DNA from: Ischnura elegans
Lineage: Eukaryota; Arthropoda; Insecta; Odonata; Coenagrionidae
Direction of reading: 5' to 3'
Length of the DNA stretch: 64,000 nucleotides
Assembly: GCF_921293095.1 (NCBI RefSeq)
Contig: NC_060254.1
Span: 14,074,001-14,138,000, forward strand
Of this stretch, positions 47,501 through 59,900 are shown piece by piece. Numbering within the stretch: the first letter of the stretch is position 1; each line of letters begins with the position of its first letter. The notes below the pieces were generated by a model. That model searched no databases and had not been told where the DNA came from. It saw only the letters and a list, made by a program, of their open reading frames with translations. The position numbers and the translations under genes are program-made.

Positions 47501-49920
47501 TCAATATTTGGTATACATCTGTAAAACCTTGCTCCTGTGCTCATTACTGCGTAGAAAGTCACTTGTTATACTAACGGAAAAACGAATATAAAACGTTACC
47601 GAAAACTTAATAGAAATAGAAAATTAATTGGACCTCAAAAATCTGTTATTTGAGTTTTCTGCCCATTTCCGACAAATTCGCCCCCACAAACACTGATAAC
47701 AACTATAAATAACCAAGTGACTCGAAGAGAATCAATAAATATTGGGCTATACATTAATAAAAATGTATTTAAATGAGAAAAAAGTGTTAAAACAAAACCT
47801 GGTGGCAAATACACAGTAATATGATTCTAATGAAAAAAATGGTGAAGGGAGAGAAAATTCCACAAAAACCTGGAATTGAAACAAGATCTCCACTCCCATT
47901 CCTATTTCTATTCTTTCATACGTGCGTTTCTAGCAGCCCGAACTTATTTTTTGCCATGCTCTAAAGGGCAATGCGGGCTCGCTCTTCTCCCGCAGTGACT
48001 TTCACTTTCATTTCCTCTTTAACTCATCTTCTCGTACGCCTCAGTAACCCTCGGTATATCATCTCCTAACAAAGAGAATCATACAGAATCACTTTCAAGG
48101 ATACTCTTACATTCATTCCCAAAGCAATATGATATGCCAGCAGATTAAACAGTTTTTTTTCGTCACTGCTCGAGAATAATTGCATAATAAAACAGGAGTT
48201 AGGAGCATATTTTTAGAGACAGTTTTTTAATGACGCCTTGGAGAATATTTCTTTGTTGTAATTTTCATGGCAAAAGATTTGAAACACTTCTTTATATTTG
48301 AATTTTAAGAGAAAAACCGAAAGAAAAATCTATAAATCTTGATACTGTCTATTGACTAAAATCACTCAATATGTTTCACTCCAAGGTCAGTGTGAATAGG
48401 TGATGGTAGAGCTCCACCCCAACCAATCCGAAGGTGTGACAAACCCACACATGAGTCGGGGTTAGGGGGGGGCATTTTACCACGAAACGCACCTCTCACT
48501 TTTAGGATTTTTTCTAAGGGTGTGCGAAGGCTTCATGTTGCCTTTAAATTATTGAAGGCCTTACGAAACAGAATTCATACTCAAATGCAAAGAGGTACTA
48601 TAATGTTTATATTTCCCTAAGCACAAGCGAAGAACTTGTTTTTCATACTCGGCCGAACAGTAAACAAGCACTAAGAGAAAATGCCAAAAGCATCATAATA
48701 TCCTCGCATTTCAACAGACATGTCCATTCCTCATTCATCTTGCTCAGGGCGAAACTACTCCTGACAGCCTCTTCTGATGCCAGCTGCTTTATGAGCACCA
48801 CGTTTCTTCGCTTTTTCCCCATCTCCAGTTTTTTTATGCCTTTCAAACACTTCTTCCCTTCCGGGCCTTATTCGGCTAAGTTTACGGAAACCCGAAAACC
48901 GAGATAATATTCGAAATTTTGGAAAAGATGGGTCACCATGAAGGCGGGGAAAGATGTAAGGCAGATGGAGTTAACAAGGGTGGAATGGGAAGGAGGTATA
49001 AATGTGGAGTGAAGGGGGAAGAGGTGGGCGTGGTCGAGTCGTGAGGAAGTTTTTGGACAAATGAGCGCGTGTAAAAGGAAAGAAAATGAAGCAAGAGGTG
49101 AGGGATGATGCAGTAAACGGAGGATGGGGGGAGAACAACTTACTCTAGCGAAAGGGTCGGTGGTGGCGGTAAGAAGGGAGGGTCAACTGTCGGCAAAACG
49201 AGGAATAATAATAATAAAATAGCAAGACCTCGCAAGGCAAATAAAAACTATCTGGAAACAGGACGTGGTCAACCCCGTAGTAATATCATCAACAGGAATA
49301 ACACATTCACCTCTTACATTTGGAATTAAAAATTAAAATAAATACAATATATAACATTCAAAAATGAGTAATACTGGATACATGTAGAACCGTTAGATTG
49401 TTTTTAAATGAATTGTAACCTGAGGCAGTGTCTTGGCAAGGCCCGACACTAGCAGACCTCCAAGTAAATCTTGTGGAAAAATAAATAATAATAATACGTC
49501 CTTATTAATACAAAATGAAGTTGCTCATGAAATTACATGCAGAGAATTAACATAAAAAGGAATAGAAGGTCCATTTTCAATTAACAGATAAAATTATAAG
49601 TTAACAAAGTTACCATTGACCAAGTGTAAAAAGATGTTAGTGAACGTGGGAAAAACCTAAGGATATTGACTGTCGTCCTTATTGGAAAAAACCTACTGCA
49701 GGAAATGCCCACAATAGATGGGGGGCGTGAAAACCTGCGAACAGAGTCCTCTAGATTGCTCTCTCAACACTACTCTCTCATCATGTCGAGTCGTCGCATA
49801 GGCTTCCACTTCGTAGTTATTATATGGCAATATAGAGGACTCTGCCTGCGAAAAGGAACAGCAAAGAGGAGAGGAAGGAAGATGTTCCGACGGTTATAAG
49901 CTCGCTACGTTTGCACCTAC
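47501..49920. other. AT-rich stretch with a purine-rich island
   Basis: A purine-rich island covers about 48930-49160. Short (AAT)n runs occur near 49206 and 49485. No gene is recognised. Confidence 0.4.
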
Positions 49921-49930
49921 AAAATGTAAA

Positions 49931-50480
49931 ATGCACATCTGATTAGCATACATTGCTTTCGATGTAACTTGGTGATCACGGATAAACACATTCCTTGAGA
50001 ACCTAATGAAGAATATGATTTTGGCTTTCTTCAGTAATTGTCCACTGGACATGATAAAATACTTAATTCCATGGCGTCTATTACATTAAATATGAATTTA
50101 ATATAAACTAGCGCAAATTTGTAACAGACTTTTAATCACACGGATTGGTTCCCAGGATCATTGACCCAAAGATTTGAAACTGGCCAGGTTTTAAGCTGTT
50201 GAATACTGTTAATTATTTTAAAATAATGAATATCTTCTTCCCAAAGGATTGGACTTATATTTCGACATTTCGGATGCTCTCCGCATAAAATGGAGGGATA
50301 TTCTTTGAATGAAACATCGTCCATCATTACTTACAGTAATTTCGATGTGAGAAGAACGGCACAGTCATGACATTGTGAAATGCGGCTGCAATCGCTCACT
50401 AAAGACTTTCATTGAGTACCAAATGAAGAATATAATTTTCCCATATTTCTTTTAGGCCTTCTAAACGCGATAAAATACCT
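49931..50480. repeat. Diverged duplication, copies about 410 bp apart
   Basis: About 49990-50065 and 50405-50475 share ATGAAGAATAT(G/A)ATTTT, then TTTCTT and GATAAAATAC(T/C)TAA in the same order. A TTTCGATGT motif also precedes each copy. Confidence 0.45.
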
Positions 50481-52130
50481 AAGGAAAATGATAAACAAGG
50501 AAATATTAGAAACTGGCTAAAATACAGAGATATCTGGAGAGCATGCGAACAAAAAGCTTATTTGTTTTACGAACGCAGGGATAAAATTTGAATGCAAATA
50601 ATTTCCGCATATTGCAACTTCAATAACGCCAATATTCTACATGATGGCACGTTTTATTCTTGTTTTTTCATGGCATGTTAGTCAGTGTACAGTAACAGTA
50701 GCAAAAAATGAAAAACTCCAACCATTTTGCACAAAATCAATGCAAAAACCTAAATGTAGCCTACAATTTGTTTATAAATTATGCAAAACTAGATGTTATA
50801 TCATTTAAAATGGCCTTGATGCTGAATTACAGGAGAGACTAAAGTACAACACTTAATTTATTAATTATAAATGGGATACCTGAGATACCCCACACAGCCG
50901 TTCGCGTAAGTTTTCCAGGCACAGTCACGGAAGGGTTGAAGAAGAAGCCCGAGACAGTGCGAATTCGACAATGACGTGTATGTGTGAGTAGTGTATACCA
51001 TATATATTTTTCTATTTATTTTTTAATTATTAATTTCTCGATGCCTGAACAGCCTATACCACATACCTCCGAAGTGGTTTACGAGATACAAACTTTATGG
51101 AGATGAGCCAGCGCTTAACTAGCGACAAACATAGATTTATTTGAACTGTCCGCACTGACCAAATTGTCATTCGGCCAAGGAAAGATGCATTAGTACTTGG
51201 GTAGCAGGCTCTGCAAATGCTCAATTAATTTCTCCATGATGGTGGTCTTCGGTGACAGCCATATTGACCTGGATAATTTAGTATGAGTTTGTAAATTATA
51301 TGAACCAGTCATTATTAATGCTCAAAACATATCATTATTAATACTGAAATTGATATTTTCTTGGAGAGAACTCAGAAATGTACAACGTGCACTAGCGATT
51401 TCGACGATAGTAAAACGTTAATTCTATCAAATTCGGTGAATAAAAATTGTTTTGTTTCATTTTATCACATTATTAAGGTGTATTAATTCGGATCCTACTC
51501 CCAAATAAGCTCTGTGGCCGTCATAATTTGTCCACGAAAATAAAAACACAATTCCTCCTAATTTCACTCAGCTACCCCTCATTTCCCAATTTTTATTTCA
51601 CCTCAGGATCCCCTCCTCCCGCTCATCCAATCCTTCGCATCCTGTCCTCATTTTTTCCTCCATTTCCGCATTTTTCATTCTCTTTCGCCCCGTCTCTCAT
51701 CCAATGCGTTCCCAAATATACTAGCTCGGCTTGCCCTGAAGGAGAGCCGAAGGACAACACCATCTGTTGGTGAACAAGGGAAAGTGGAAAAACATTTGCG
51801 AGAGCACACGCGTGGAGTTTCATTTCCTTTGGCAAGTTTTTTTTGCCTTATCCCATCCGGCTCTAATTATGACCAATTCGTCATCCGTGTTAGTTCCTCT
51901 CCTCTCAGGCAACGAATTTTTGACCAAACCCTACATAATTCGGAAGGGAAAAATAATATAAACCCTTTTCCACATCGTCCTGTTTATCTCAAATGACTGA
52001 AATTCTGTTGACGATGATGGATTCGGTAGACATGATTTTGATAAAAGGCTTCTGTCTCACTCACAAGCTCTTTTTTGCATTGTTATTTGTGATTTCCAAG
52101 GCAATAGATCACAAACAAGACTAAATCTAG
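50481..52130. other. AT-rich stretch with a pyrimidine-rich patch
   Basis: The plus strand is C/T-rich at about 51540-51720. Nothing else is recognised. Confidence 0.4.
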
Positions 52131-52135
52131 TCGCC

Positions 52136-52183
52136 GGAATCATAGATATCATCATCATCATCATCATAGGAATCATAGATATC
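52136..52183. repeat. (ATC)6 block between identical 15-bp direct repeats
   Basis: GGAATCATAGATATC occurs at 52136-52150 and 52169-52183. The 18 bases between them are (ATC)5 plus ATA. The 15-bp flanks are of the size of a target-site duplication. Confidence 0.75.
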
Positions 52184-52540
52184 CAAAATGAAAGAAAAAG
52201 ATCGAAAGGCTCACGAACCCTATTAGCCGACAATTAATTGCATGACATTTCAAACGGTAGCTCGTAAACCGTAGCTTTCTTCTTCGGTTGGGCTGATATA
52301 AAAATTCCACTACTTCCTCACAAGCACAAGCTGAATTGAACCTATTCAATAATTACATCTATTTCTCTTGCCTCTCTAATTATCCTGGACACAATTGCCT
52401 CCTCACTAGTGCAATCAATTGAGAAAATAAGAGCCTCATTTCCTTAAGAGCATCAATGAAACCAGAAAATAAACCTTATTTAAGTTCAAATGATCCAAGC
52501 GTGACATAGGGGGCAGTTCGACATATTGAAATAAAATATA

Positions 52541-52678
52541 GTTGCACTTTTCCACAGTTCTTTAATGCGTACGACGCGTTTCGGCTCACGGAGCTATCAT
52601 CTTGTACCAGATCCGATCCAGATCAGATTTGTGAGCCGAAAAGCGTCCTAAGCATTAAATTGTTGTAAAAAGGTACAA
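52541..52678. repeat. Inverted pair of Penelope-like ends with a degenerate hammerhead-like core
   Basis: The arms 52541-52589 and 52630-52678 are inverted copies containing GTGAGCCGAAA(C/A)GCGTC and GCATTAAA. On the minus strand of the left arm one can read GATGA, a 4-bp stem GCTC/GAGC, GAAA, the palindrome ACGCGT and then GTC followed by GTAC, with a pairing GTAC upstream. That is the layout of hammerhead ribozymes found in Penelope-like retroelements. Two core bases before GATGA are AA instead of CU, so activity is not expected. Confidence 0.5.
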
Positions 52679-53324
52679 CCACCTTTTACAAAAAAAAACT
52701 AATTTCTCTTTTATTCCAGTTTTCCGAGATATTTTCTTCGATTTTCTTGCATTGTTCTGCCTATCACATAATTTTGGGGGCAAGTGATTCTAGGCTCAAG
52801 GTTTGGTACTTTTTGCATCTCTCAGTCCGTGCTCTCTTTGATAAGTAATATGATCTATTGCGATTTCTGATTGGTCCCCTCCAGCTTCCCATCCGGCCCC
52901 TTTGCAATGCCAAGCAGTGACGATATGATCGTCATAGCAAGGGGAGAGACAAGGTATTAGAAGGAGAAGAGGGTTGAAGAGGAGAGGTGTGGAACAAGGG
53001 GAAGGGAGGGGTCGGAAGATCAAACGATCGTCGTCAAGGAAACGAGGAAAGGCGCGCGCAGAAGAAACCCAATTTCGCTCGCATGACGAGGAAATCTAGA
53101 GGGCCCTCAATCAAGGACCCTAAAGGAGAATCCATATGTATGCATGCAAGACCCCCCTCCCGTGTGCCATGATGCCCGATTCCGTGACGTCATTCAATGC
53201 CAACTGGTGACAGTCTAGCGAACCCTCACACCCACACGGATTTGCCTTATTACGACGGCTGACTCCATGTCACCCTCTGATATGGCCACACCCTTCCCAC
53301 TACGACTCCCCCCCCCACCCCCCC
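52679..53324. other. Non-coding stretch with purine-rich patch and C tracts
   Basis: Purine-rich plus strand at about 52930-53110, and runs of C at about 53308-53324. No gene is recognised. Confidence 0.4.
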
Positions 53325-53332
53325 ATCAAATC

Positions 53333-54001
53333 CAGGGTCGGCAAGTGAAACGAAAATCAAAAACAGTAAAATTTCAATAGTTTCGTTCCAGGAAGCGGAA
53401 TGTGGAAATTAAACGAATTGGATTTTAACCCAGGGAGCTAAACTCAGGGTCGAAACGAAATCGGAGTCGAAACTACTTCGGGTCGAAACTAAACTAAAAC
53501 TCTGGGACGTAACGAAACGCAGATAATGTTTTGCCCTGGAGGGACCACGTGCTTAACCTTCAAGAATTTTAGTTTCGACCCACCCACCGAGCACGAAGTA
53601 CGGTTGAATAAAGTAGAGGTTCGGTATACCGTCGTTAAACGCAAGGGGCATTGGGGCACTCATATTAATACCCCTAACGATAGAACGGTGAACGCAAACT
53701 GGCCATACCCCTTTTAAGCTCAATTTTTTAACCTCTCTACACGTGTGTCAAACGTAATGGGTCGAAACTATTACCTCTTATCCCCCTCCACTCAACTTCT
53801 GGTATCGAAGCTTAACTATGAGCAGCGGAGTTTCGATTGATTTAGTTCTGTTCCCGAGAGTAAAATTTCGTACCGTGGCAAAAATAAACTCCTTGGTGAT
53901 TTTAATTTCGCGCGGGAGCGAAACTACACCTAGGCCTCACATTTTCGTTTCCCTCCGTGTCGAAACGAAACATTTTAATTTCGTTTCACTTGCCAATCCT
54001 C
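53333..54001. mobile_element. hAT-type MITE
   Basis: The ends are inverted repeats, CAGGGTCGGCAAGTGAAACG on the left and the similar GAGGATTGGCAAGTGAAACG read inward from the right. They are flanked by ATCAAATC (53325-53332) and GTCAAATC (54002-54009), an 8-bp duplication with one difference. Inside, both halves carry many GTCGAAAC/CGAAACGAAA motifs. The 63-codon frame at 53526-53717 has no transposase feature. It is 669 bp and non-autonomous. Confidence 0.8.
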
Positions 54002-54009
54002 GTCAAATC

Positions 54010-56361
54010 TTCGCTTAAAATAATAAATCGCAGGTACTCCTGAAATACCTGCCATCCGATAGTTCTTTTTACGATTTTTCCGCTGTTTTCAGCCGTCAGG
54101 CGGTGTACGATGGTTTTCGTGCATTGTAATTTCAGAAAAGCACTATTCATGGATAAGTCGCAGTGTGACGGAAAGGTAAATTAGGGGGATGGGATATGAT
54201 GGGTAGCGAAAGCATGTTTGGTGGTTTTACGCATGTCACTATCATTTGGTTAAAAAACCGGAGATCCGAAATGGTACTGCTACTGATAAATACGAGAGAA
54301 TTTTCAAACTTGACAAGGTTTGATTTTTACTCAGTCAGGACTGGAGTGATTCGCAGGTCCTTTTTAAAGTCTCGAATTCAAATTAACCAGAGAGCCGCAG
54401 CAATTTTCCTTATCAGAAAATTTTCCGTCATTTGAATTCTATTTAGCTGGGAAATTCGTTTATATGAAGCATTTCCTTTCATAGTTAATATTGAAAGACA
54501 CGTTGATTTTTCTGTCCATATTTCTCTCGCTATGATTTAAAATAATTGCAATATGTTTCATTGGTAGGTTTTCTATAGGTTATAGTAGATTTGAGTGGCA
54601 AGTATATTTTGACTATCACTTTACCCAGTTCCTTTTTCCACACTGAATTTCCCTTTAAAAAATAATGTTCTTTAACCCGTGATTCAATGGAGAATTCAAC
54701 GTGCTCATGTTCAAATACTCCTAATGTCATTCATCATTCCTGTTCCTTTACTACCCCTTGATCCACGTTTACCCACTGTATTACGGTTCCCTGCACCATC
54801 TCTTCACCATAGTATACACTCCAATAACACCTTTACTACCTCCTTGATTCCTCATGACGTAATTTTACAACTCTATGATCTCTAAAACGTACTTCTTTGC
54901 AATCCTCTCTGTCATTACTCCTTTATCACTCTCAAGCTAAATTAAGTTACGACTGTTTTCCAAATTTGTTAAGACCGTATTTGGAAGCAATATTTTATTT
55001 AAAAGAACAGAAATTATTCCCTTTTTAACTCCTGATCATCAATATGTCAAAGCTATCCAATACTCCGGTATCCCATTAGTCGGCATCTGAAGAATTCTTA
55101 CTCCTCTGAGATACGGTTGTTACAAACTGTCCACCATGTTTGAAATCTATTATCAGTACTTTAACGTAGGGATTTACTATTTATTTCAAGCCTGCCGCGT
55201 AAACGGCAGTGAAATTCCCATTAGGAGAAATTTTTGGGGCTTTAGCAAAAGTTCCGCGGAAAGCCATAGAACTGTGATCCAGGATAACTTTTTCCATTGA
55301 AATTCTTTTGAAAAAGGCTTTGTAATGCCCATTAATTTCAGTACAGCATAGAGTAACATGATGACTAATTAAATGTAATGATAATGAATTAATTTACAAA
55401 TTCCTTTCGACCATTTAGACTGGGGTGCAGCTGAATTTAATTTGGATAGGAAGCGGTGTGAAAAGAGGCAGCATTACGTCTCCGCACAGCAATCAGCATC
55501 CCATCACCCCAAACGGTCTCCATTCCACTTTTCATAAAGAACAATCACGTCCGCTTCACTTGACGCCAAAGAGGGCATCCAATGCGTCCCATTCTCATCA
55601 TGGCCTTTTATCCACACATTTTCAGAATGAATATCAACTTAACCAAGAATAATGAAATCGACGAGATATCTTTAGACAAATACAACGGTTTCATGGGTAA
55701 TTTTGTGAAATTTTTCCATGGTGGAAATGAAACTACTGTATTTCCCTGAATGAATTTTACTTATAACACAACTTAGGTTTCAATACTTTGCATTAGCTTG
55801 AAGTAAAATTATAGAGTTCCAATACGAAATGTCTCTACCTCATCCAATCAATCAACTACTCGTATACTTCTCCTCCCTCGACTCTGCTACCTTCATTTCC
55901 ACCGCCTTTTACCAGCAACATTTTAATATATACATTGTATTATTACTCTGTAATGTTTACCAGGAGATGATTATAAGTAATGAAACCTGGGTCGTGTTTT
56001 AATATAAATGTATAATGTGAAATTCCCAAGTCTTATGTTTCCATCAAGGAGACATCGCAAATGTATAACCATTTCGTTATCGCACCTAACTAGTTGATAT
56101 TTAGGTATCGATCGCTGAGCCTGAACTACAGAACATGTGAATTTAATAAATTAAATATTTTACTATTATACTTAGATCGTTTTTCCTCTCCAAATTTAAA
56201 CTACACAATGTCTTGGATTGACGAATTATTGGGCTTAAAACATTGGGTTGGCTTGGCTTGTTTAGCTTTTAGACAAAATAGAATTAACGAGTGAGGTTTT
56301 TATCATAGGTGAAGAAGTTATTTTCCCCTAAGATATAAAGATAAAATACTGCTGATACTGC
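54010..56361. other. AT-rich non-coding stretch, nothing recognised
   Basis: Short frames such as 54196-54435 and 55425-55652 have no domain, and no terminal repeats are seen. Confidence 0.45.
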
Positions 56362-57120
56362 AATGAGACAAAGATTCAGGAACCAGGTGAAGTACTGCAA
56401 AAGTTATCCAGGGGCAGATATCAAGAATAACCATAACTTAGTTATGATGAAATCCCATCTTAAATTTTAAAAATTGAAGAAAGCCGTGAAAAATATATGG
56501 CAGGTTGAAAAATTGTAGGAGGTTCAGCATCAACTGGCTTTTAAAGAAGCTGTAGAAAAGAGAATAGGGAAGGATAGACCAATAAACCAGTGGAAGAGAG
56601 TTAGGAAACCATGAAAAGTGGTGGAAATGGAACAAGTGAAGAAGGATGCAAAAGAGAATAAATACGTTGGTAACAATTTATAAGAACCTACATATGGAGT
56701 ATGCTCCTATACGGAAGTGAGGCATGGACAATGACCGCAGCGGAGAAAGCAAGGATAGAGGCCTTTTAAATGTGGTGCTACAGAAGAATGATGGAAATCA
56801 AATGGATCGACCGAGTTAGTAACGAGGAATTCCTATGAAGGGTAGGAGAGAAGAGAGGCCTCATGAAAACCTTAATAAGAAGACGGAACAACCTTATAGG
56901 CCACATCTTAAGACATGATGGCCTGATGAAGACAATCTTCGAAGGACAAGTGGAAGGCTAGAAAGGAAAAGGAAGACCTCGAACAAAATATATGGAACAA
57001 GTAAAGAGAGATGTGAAAGAGAAGAAATACGTAGGTGTGAAAAGATTAGCTGATAGGAGAATAGAGTGGAGAGCTGCGTCAAACCAATCCTAGGATTGTT
57101 GACCAGTGATGATGATGATA
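56362..57120 (+). pseudogene. LINE endonuclease-reverse transcriptase remnant with internal deletion
   Basis: The 5' part reads RNQVKYCKSYPGADIKNNHN, the C-terminal end of an apurinic-type LINE endonuclease (the DHN catalytic region, with D replaced by N). It then jumps, without the RT catalytic core, to the C-terminal tail: TYIWSMLLYGSEAWTM, MWCYRRMMEIKW, then GHILRHDGLM, RRIEWRAASNQS. At least three stops lie in the tail and more before it. The 3' end is the short microsatellite (TGA)n at about 57106-57120. Tail type and microsatellite end suggest an RTE-like family common in insects, but the clade is my inference. Confidence 0.8.
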
Positions 57121-59900
57121 CCTGCTGATTATTTTTTATTCATGGAAAAGAGTTCACTTTTCGATGAGAAAGTTACCAGCAATGGTAATGAAACCGTTTC
57201 ACGAAACCGTGCCAAATCTCGAAGTGCATTACGCGGAATTCACCCGTGTGTCACTTTTGTCATTGTGAACCCCTATAGTTACAATAAAGGAATAGAATTT
57301 ATCTTATTTACACGGCTAAAAAGGATTTATTAGTCACCGACGGTTTTTCGAGCACAATTATACACATGTAGGGAATTAGATGTAGTTCCGACGGGAGGTG
57401 ATGTTGATCATGTGCCTGTTATGTAAAATTGACGAAAAGATCAGAAAAAGGGACAAATCACAGATAATATGGCTATTGGATTTAGATTATGTAAATTTTC
57501 TGCATGCACATTCAGCAATACATAAAATCTGTTAGTAAAAATAAGGTGGATAGGGTTAACATAGGGTAAGGGGTAGGAATGGTAGACATTGTCCGTTTAA
57601 TTGTGCGTGCTTTAAAACCAGTCTAAGAACAAAATTTTATTTGGTATTTTTCGGAAAAATAATATTGGGTCAACATCAGGAGTGACATAATTCCGATAAT
57701 TTGATGGTCGTTGATTATTCAGGAACTTTACGAGAGAAATTACTTTGACGAATCTACAAACCTATCAACTACCGACCTCCCAACTCACTTGCCTGATATT
57801 AGCCGCCTATATTCGAATATTGCAATATTTTTAAAAAATTGTCATTATCGCTCAGAGAGAAAATACCTGGCTTTTAACCCCACGAATAAATTTCTGGAAA
57901 CAAGAGATGGCAAACACGAGTACGCAAACTATCACCATCGCCTAGAATTTATAAAACATGTCACTCCCATATGACTGAATACGACGGCCCAGGACCACCT
58001 AGACACAGTCATGACCAGCCCTCGTTATGACTCCGGCTAAATAGTAGTAGTAGATACGCACGAATTCAGTAAAACGACCAAAATGTTTCTCTTTTCCCAT
58101 CGTCCGAGTCCCATACACACACACTCCAGCGAAAACGCTGCGCTGTTGCAATATTAAAACTCCACCCATCCAATCCAAACGGGGCAGGCTATACGTATCT
58201 CTTTTTTTTGCTCGTTAATTACCTCATAGCTCATTTTGTTCGAGAATACTTGATTAATCTCCGCTTACGAGCGAACGTCGACGTGAAAATCCATCCGTCT
58301 TGGTTTACTATTTTCAGCGTAAAAGAGAAAGAGGGCGATAGGTACGGGAAAAAGAGAAGGAAATAAACAAGCCATTTCGTTGTTTTTTTTTTATTTTGAA
58401 AATTGTCCGCGAGAGGGAATTTCGAAGAGGACGTATTAAAGCCCTTGCTTTGAAGTTTCATGTTCTGTCATCCATTTACAGGTAACGACGGGCTCTTCAA
58501 AGAGGGATTGAGAGAACCCTGCCCGTACACACTCAGCTGGCCCTCTTTTTGAATTCGCTGACGGCGCCCTTCTTTTTTTTAACGAAATCTCATTTATGGG
58601 TTCATCAACGACCTATAAAAATATCACTTCGTTTATTCCACTGGAAAGTTTGATAATGCAGTCACTCGCAATGCCTTTCCCGATCAGTCTACTAAGTCAA
58701 CTCCAGCCATCAGGGAAAGATTAAAAAAAGGAGCTTTCTTAGCGCATTAATGAACTATTTATACGCAAATTTCTCGAAACTAGGGATTTTGCTATGGCGT
58801 CTAGCGAACCAAGAGCGTCTGGTTCCTACGCGCGAACGAGTACAAACTATCAAGACTAGATGCTTGGCTGAAATGATCTTTCCTTTTATTTTCCTACTCT
58901 CATTATAAACTCTTGCTAAAATGCTTTCCTTACGCCCTTCAATGGAGTCATTAATGGAGGAACAAAAAGGTTAGAGCAACTTGTCATCTCATAAGCTGTT
59001 ACCGGTTTTTCATTTTTTATGTTAATTACCTTTCCGCATGTTAAAAGCCCGTATAACACATTATACTGAAATCATGCTTGAAGTATTCCATCCCCTTGCA
59101 AATGGCTTTACGGGCACAACATAAAAATTAACTTAACAATGATGAGATTGCGCAAAAGCATTCCTTCCGATGGTGAAAGGAAATGTTTCGTCATAAAGAC
59201 GCAGTTGATGGCGTTCGAGAAGAATCAGGTGGTTAGATTTTAAGTGACGATTTGAGCCCAGCCTATGATCCGATTCCTAGTGAAGCATCGCCAAATTAAT
59301 TTGGGAGGTAGGTGCGATTCCACGGTAATGTTACTCTAAACAATGAATAATCATTATATGCAATGAATAATATCTATGAACGAATCAATACGGTAATTAT
59401 TTTTAAAAGGGCAATTGTTCACAGATGAAAACTTTCTTGTGGATTGAGCAGTGCTTAAATGGTTGGTGGCCATGATATCTGAAAATGCACAAGAGTCTAA
59501 GAGATAAATCATTATAAATTCGTAGAAGAGGAAATGGCATTATGGGAAAGCAAGGCACAAAATTGAAACGGGCAACGGAGAATGACATAAAGAAATATAA
59601 AAATAATATAGAGAACTATAAAAATAATATAGACTGGGGCAAATGGGCTGGTTATATAGAGAAGTATGATATTGAACTATTTTGAAATTACAGCAAGTCA
59701 AATAAGAAAGTACAGTAGTAAACGACAAATAAGAAAGCAAGTCTTGGATAAGAATAATGATCGAATTCGGATAACAATGAACTCTACAGTCCTCTTCGAC
59801 TTTCCAATTGTTAGCGCTCGGCCACCGAATTATTTGGTTACCTCCAATTATTAGTGCAACAATGATCTACCTCATAGCACAGCTAGCAGACAAGGTGTTT
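57121..59900. other. AT-rich non-coding stretch, nothing recognised
   Basis: Open frames at 57106-57333 and 57711-57974 have no recognised domain. A short (AGT)n occurs near 58038. A small direct repeat (TATAAAAATAATATAGA) occurs near 59594-59633. Confidence 0.45.
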
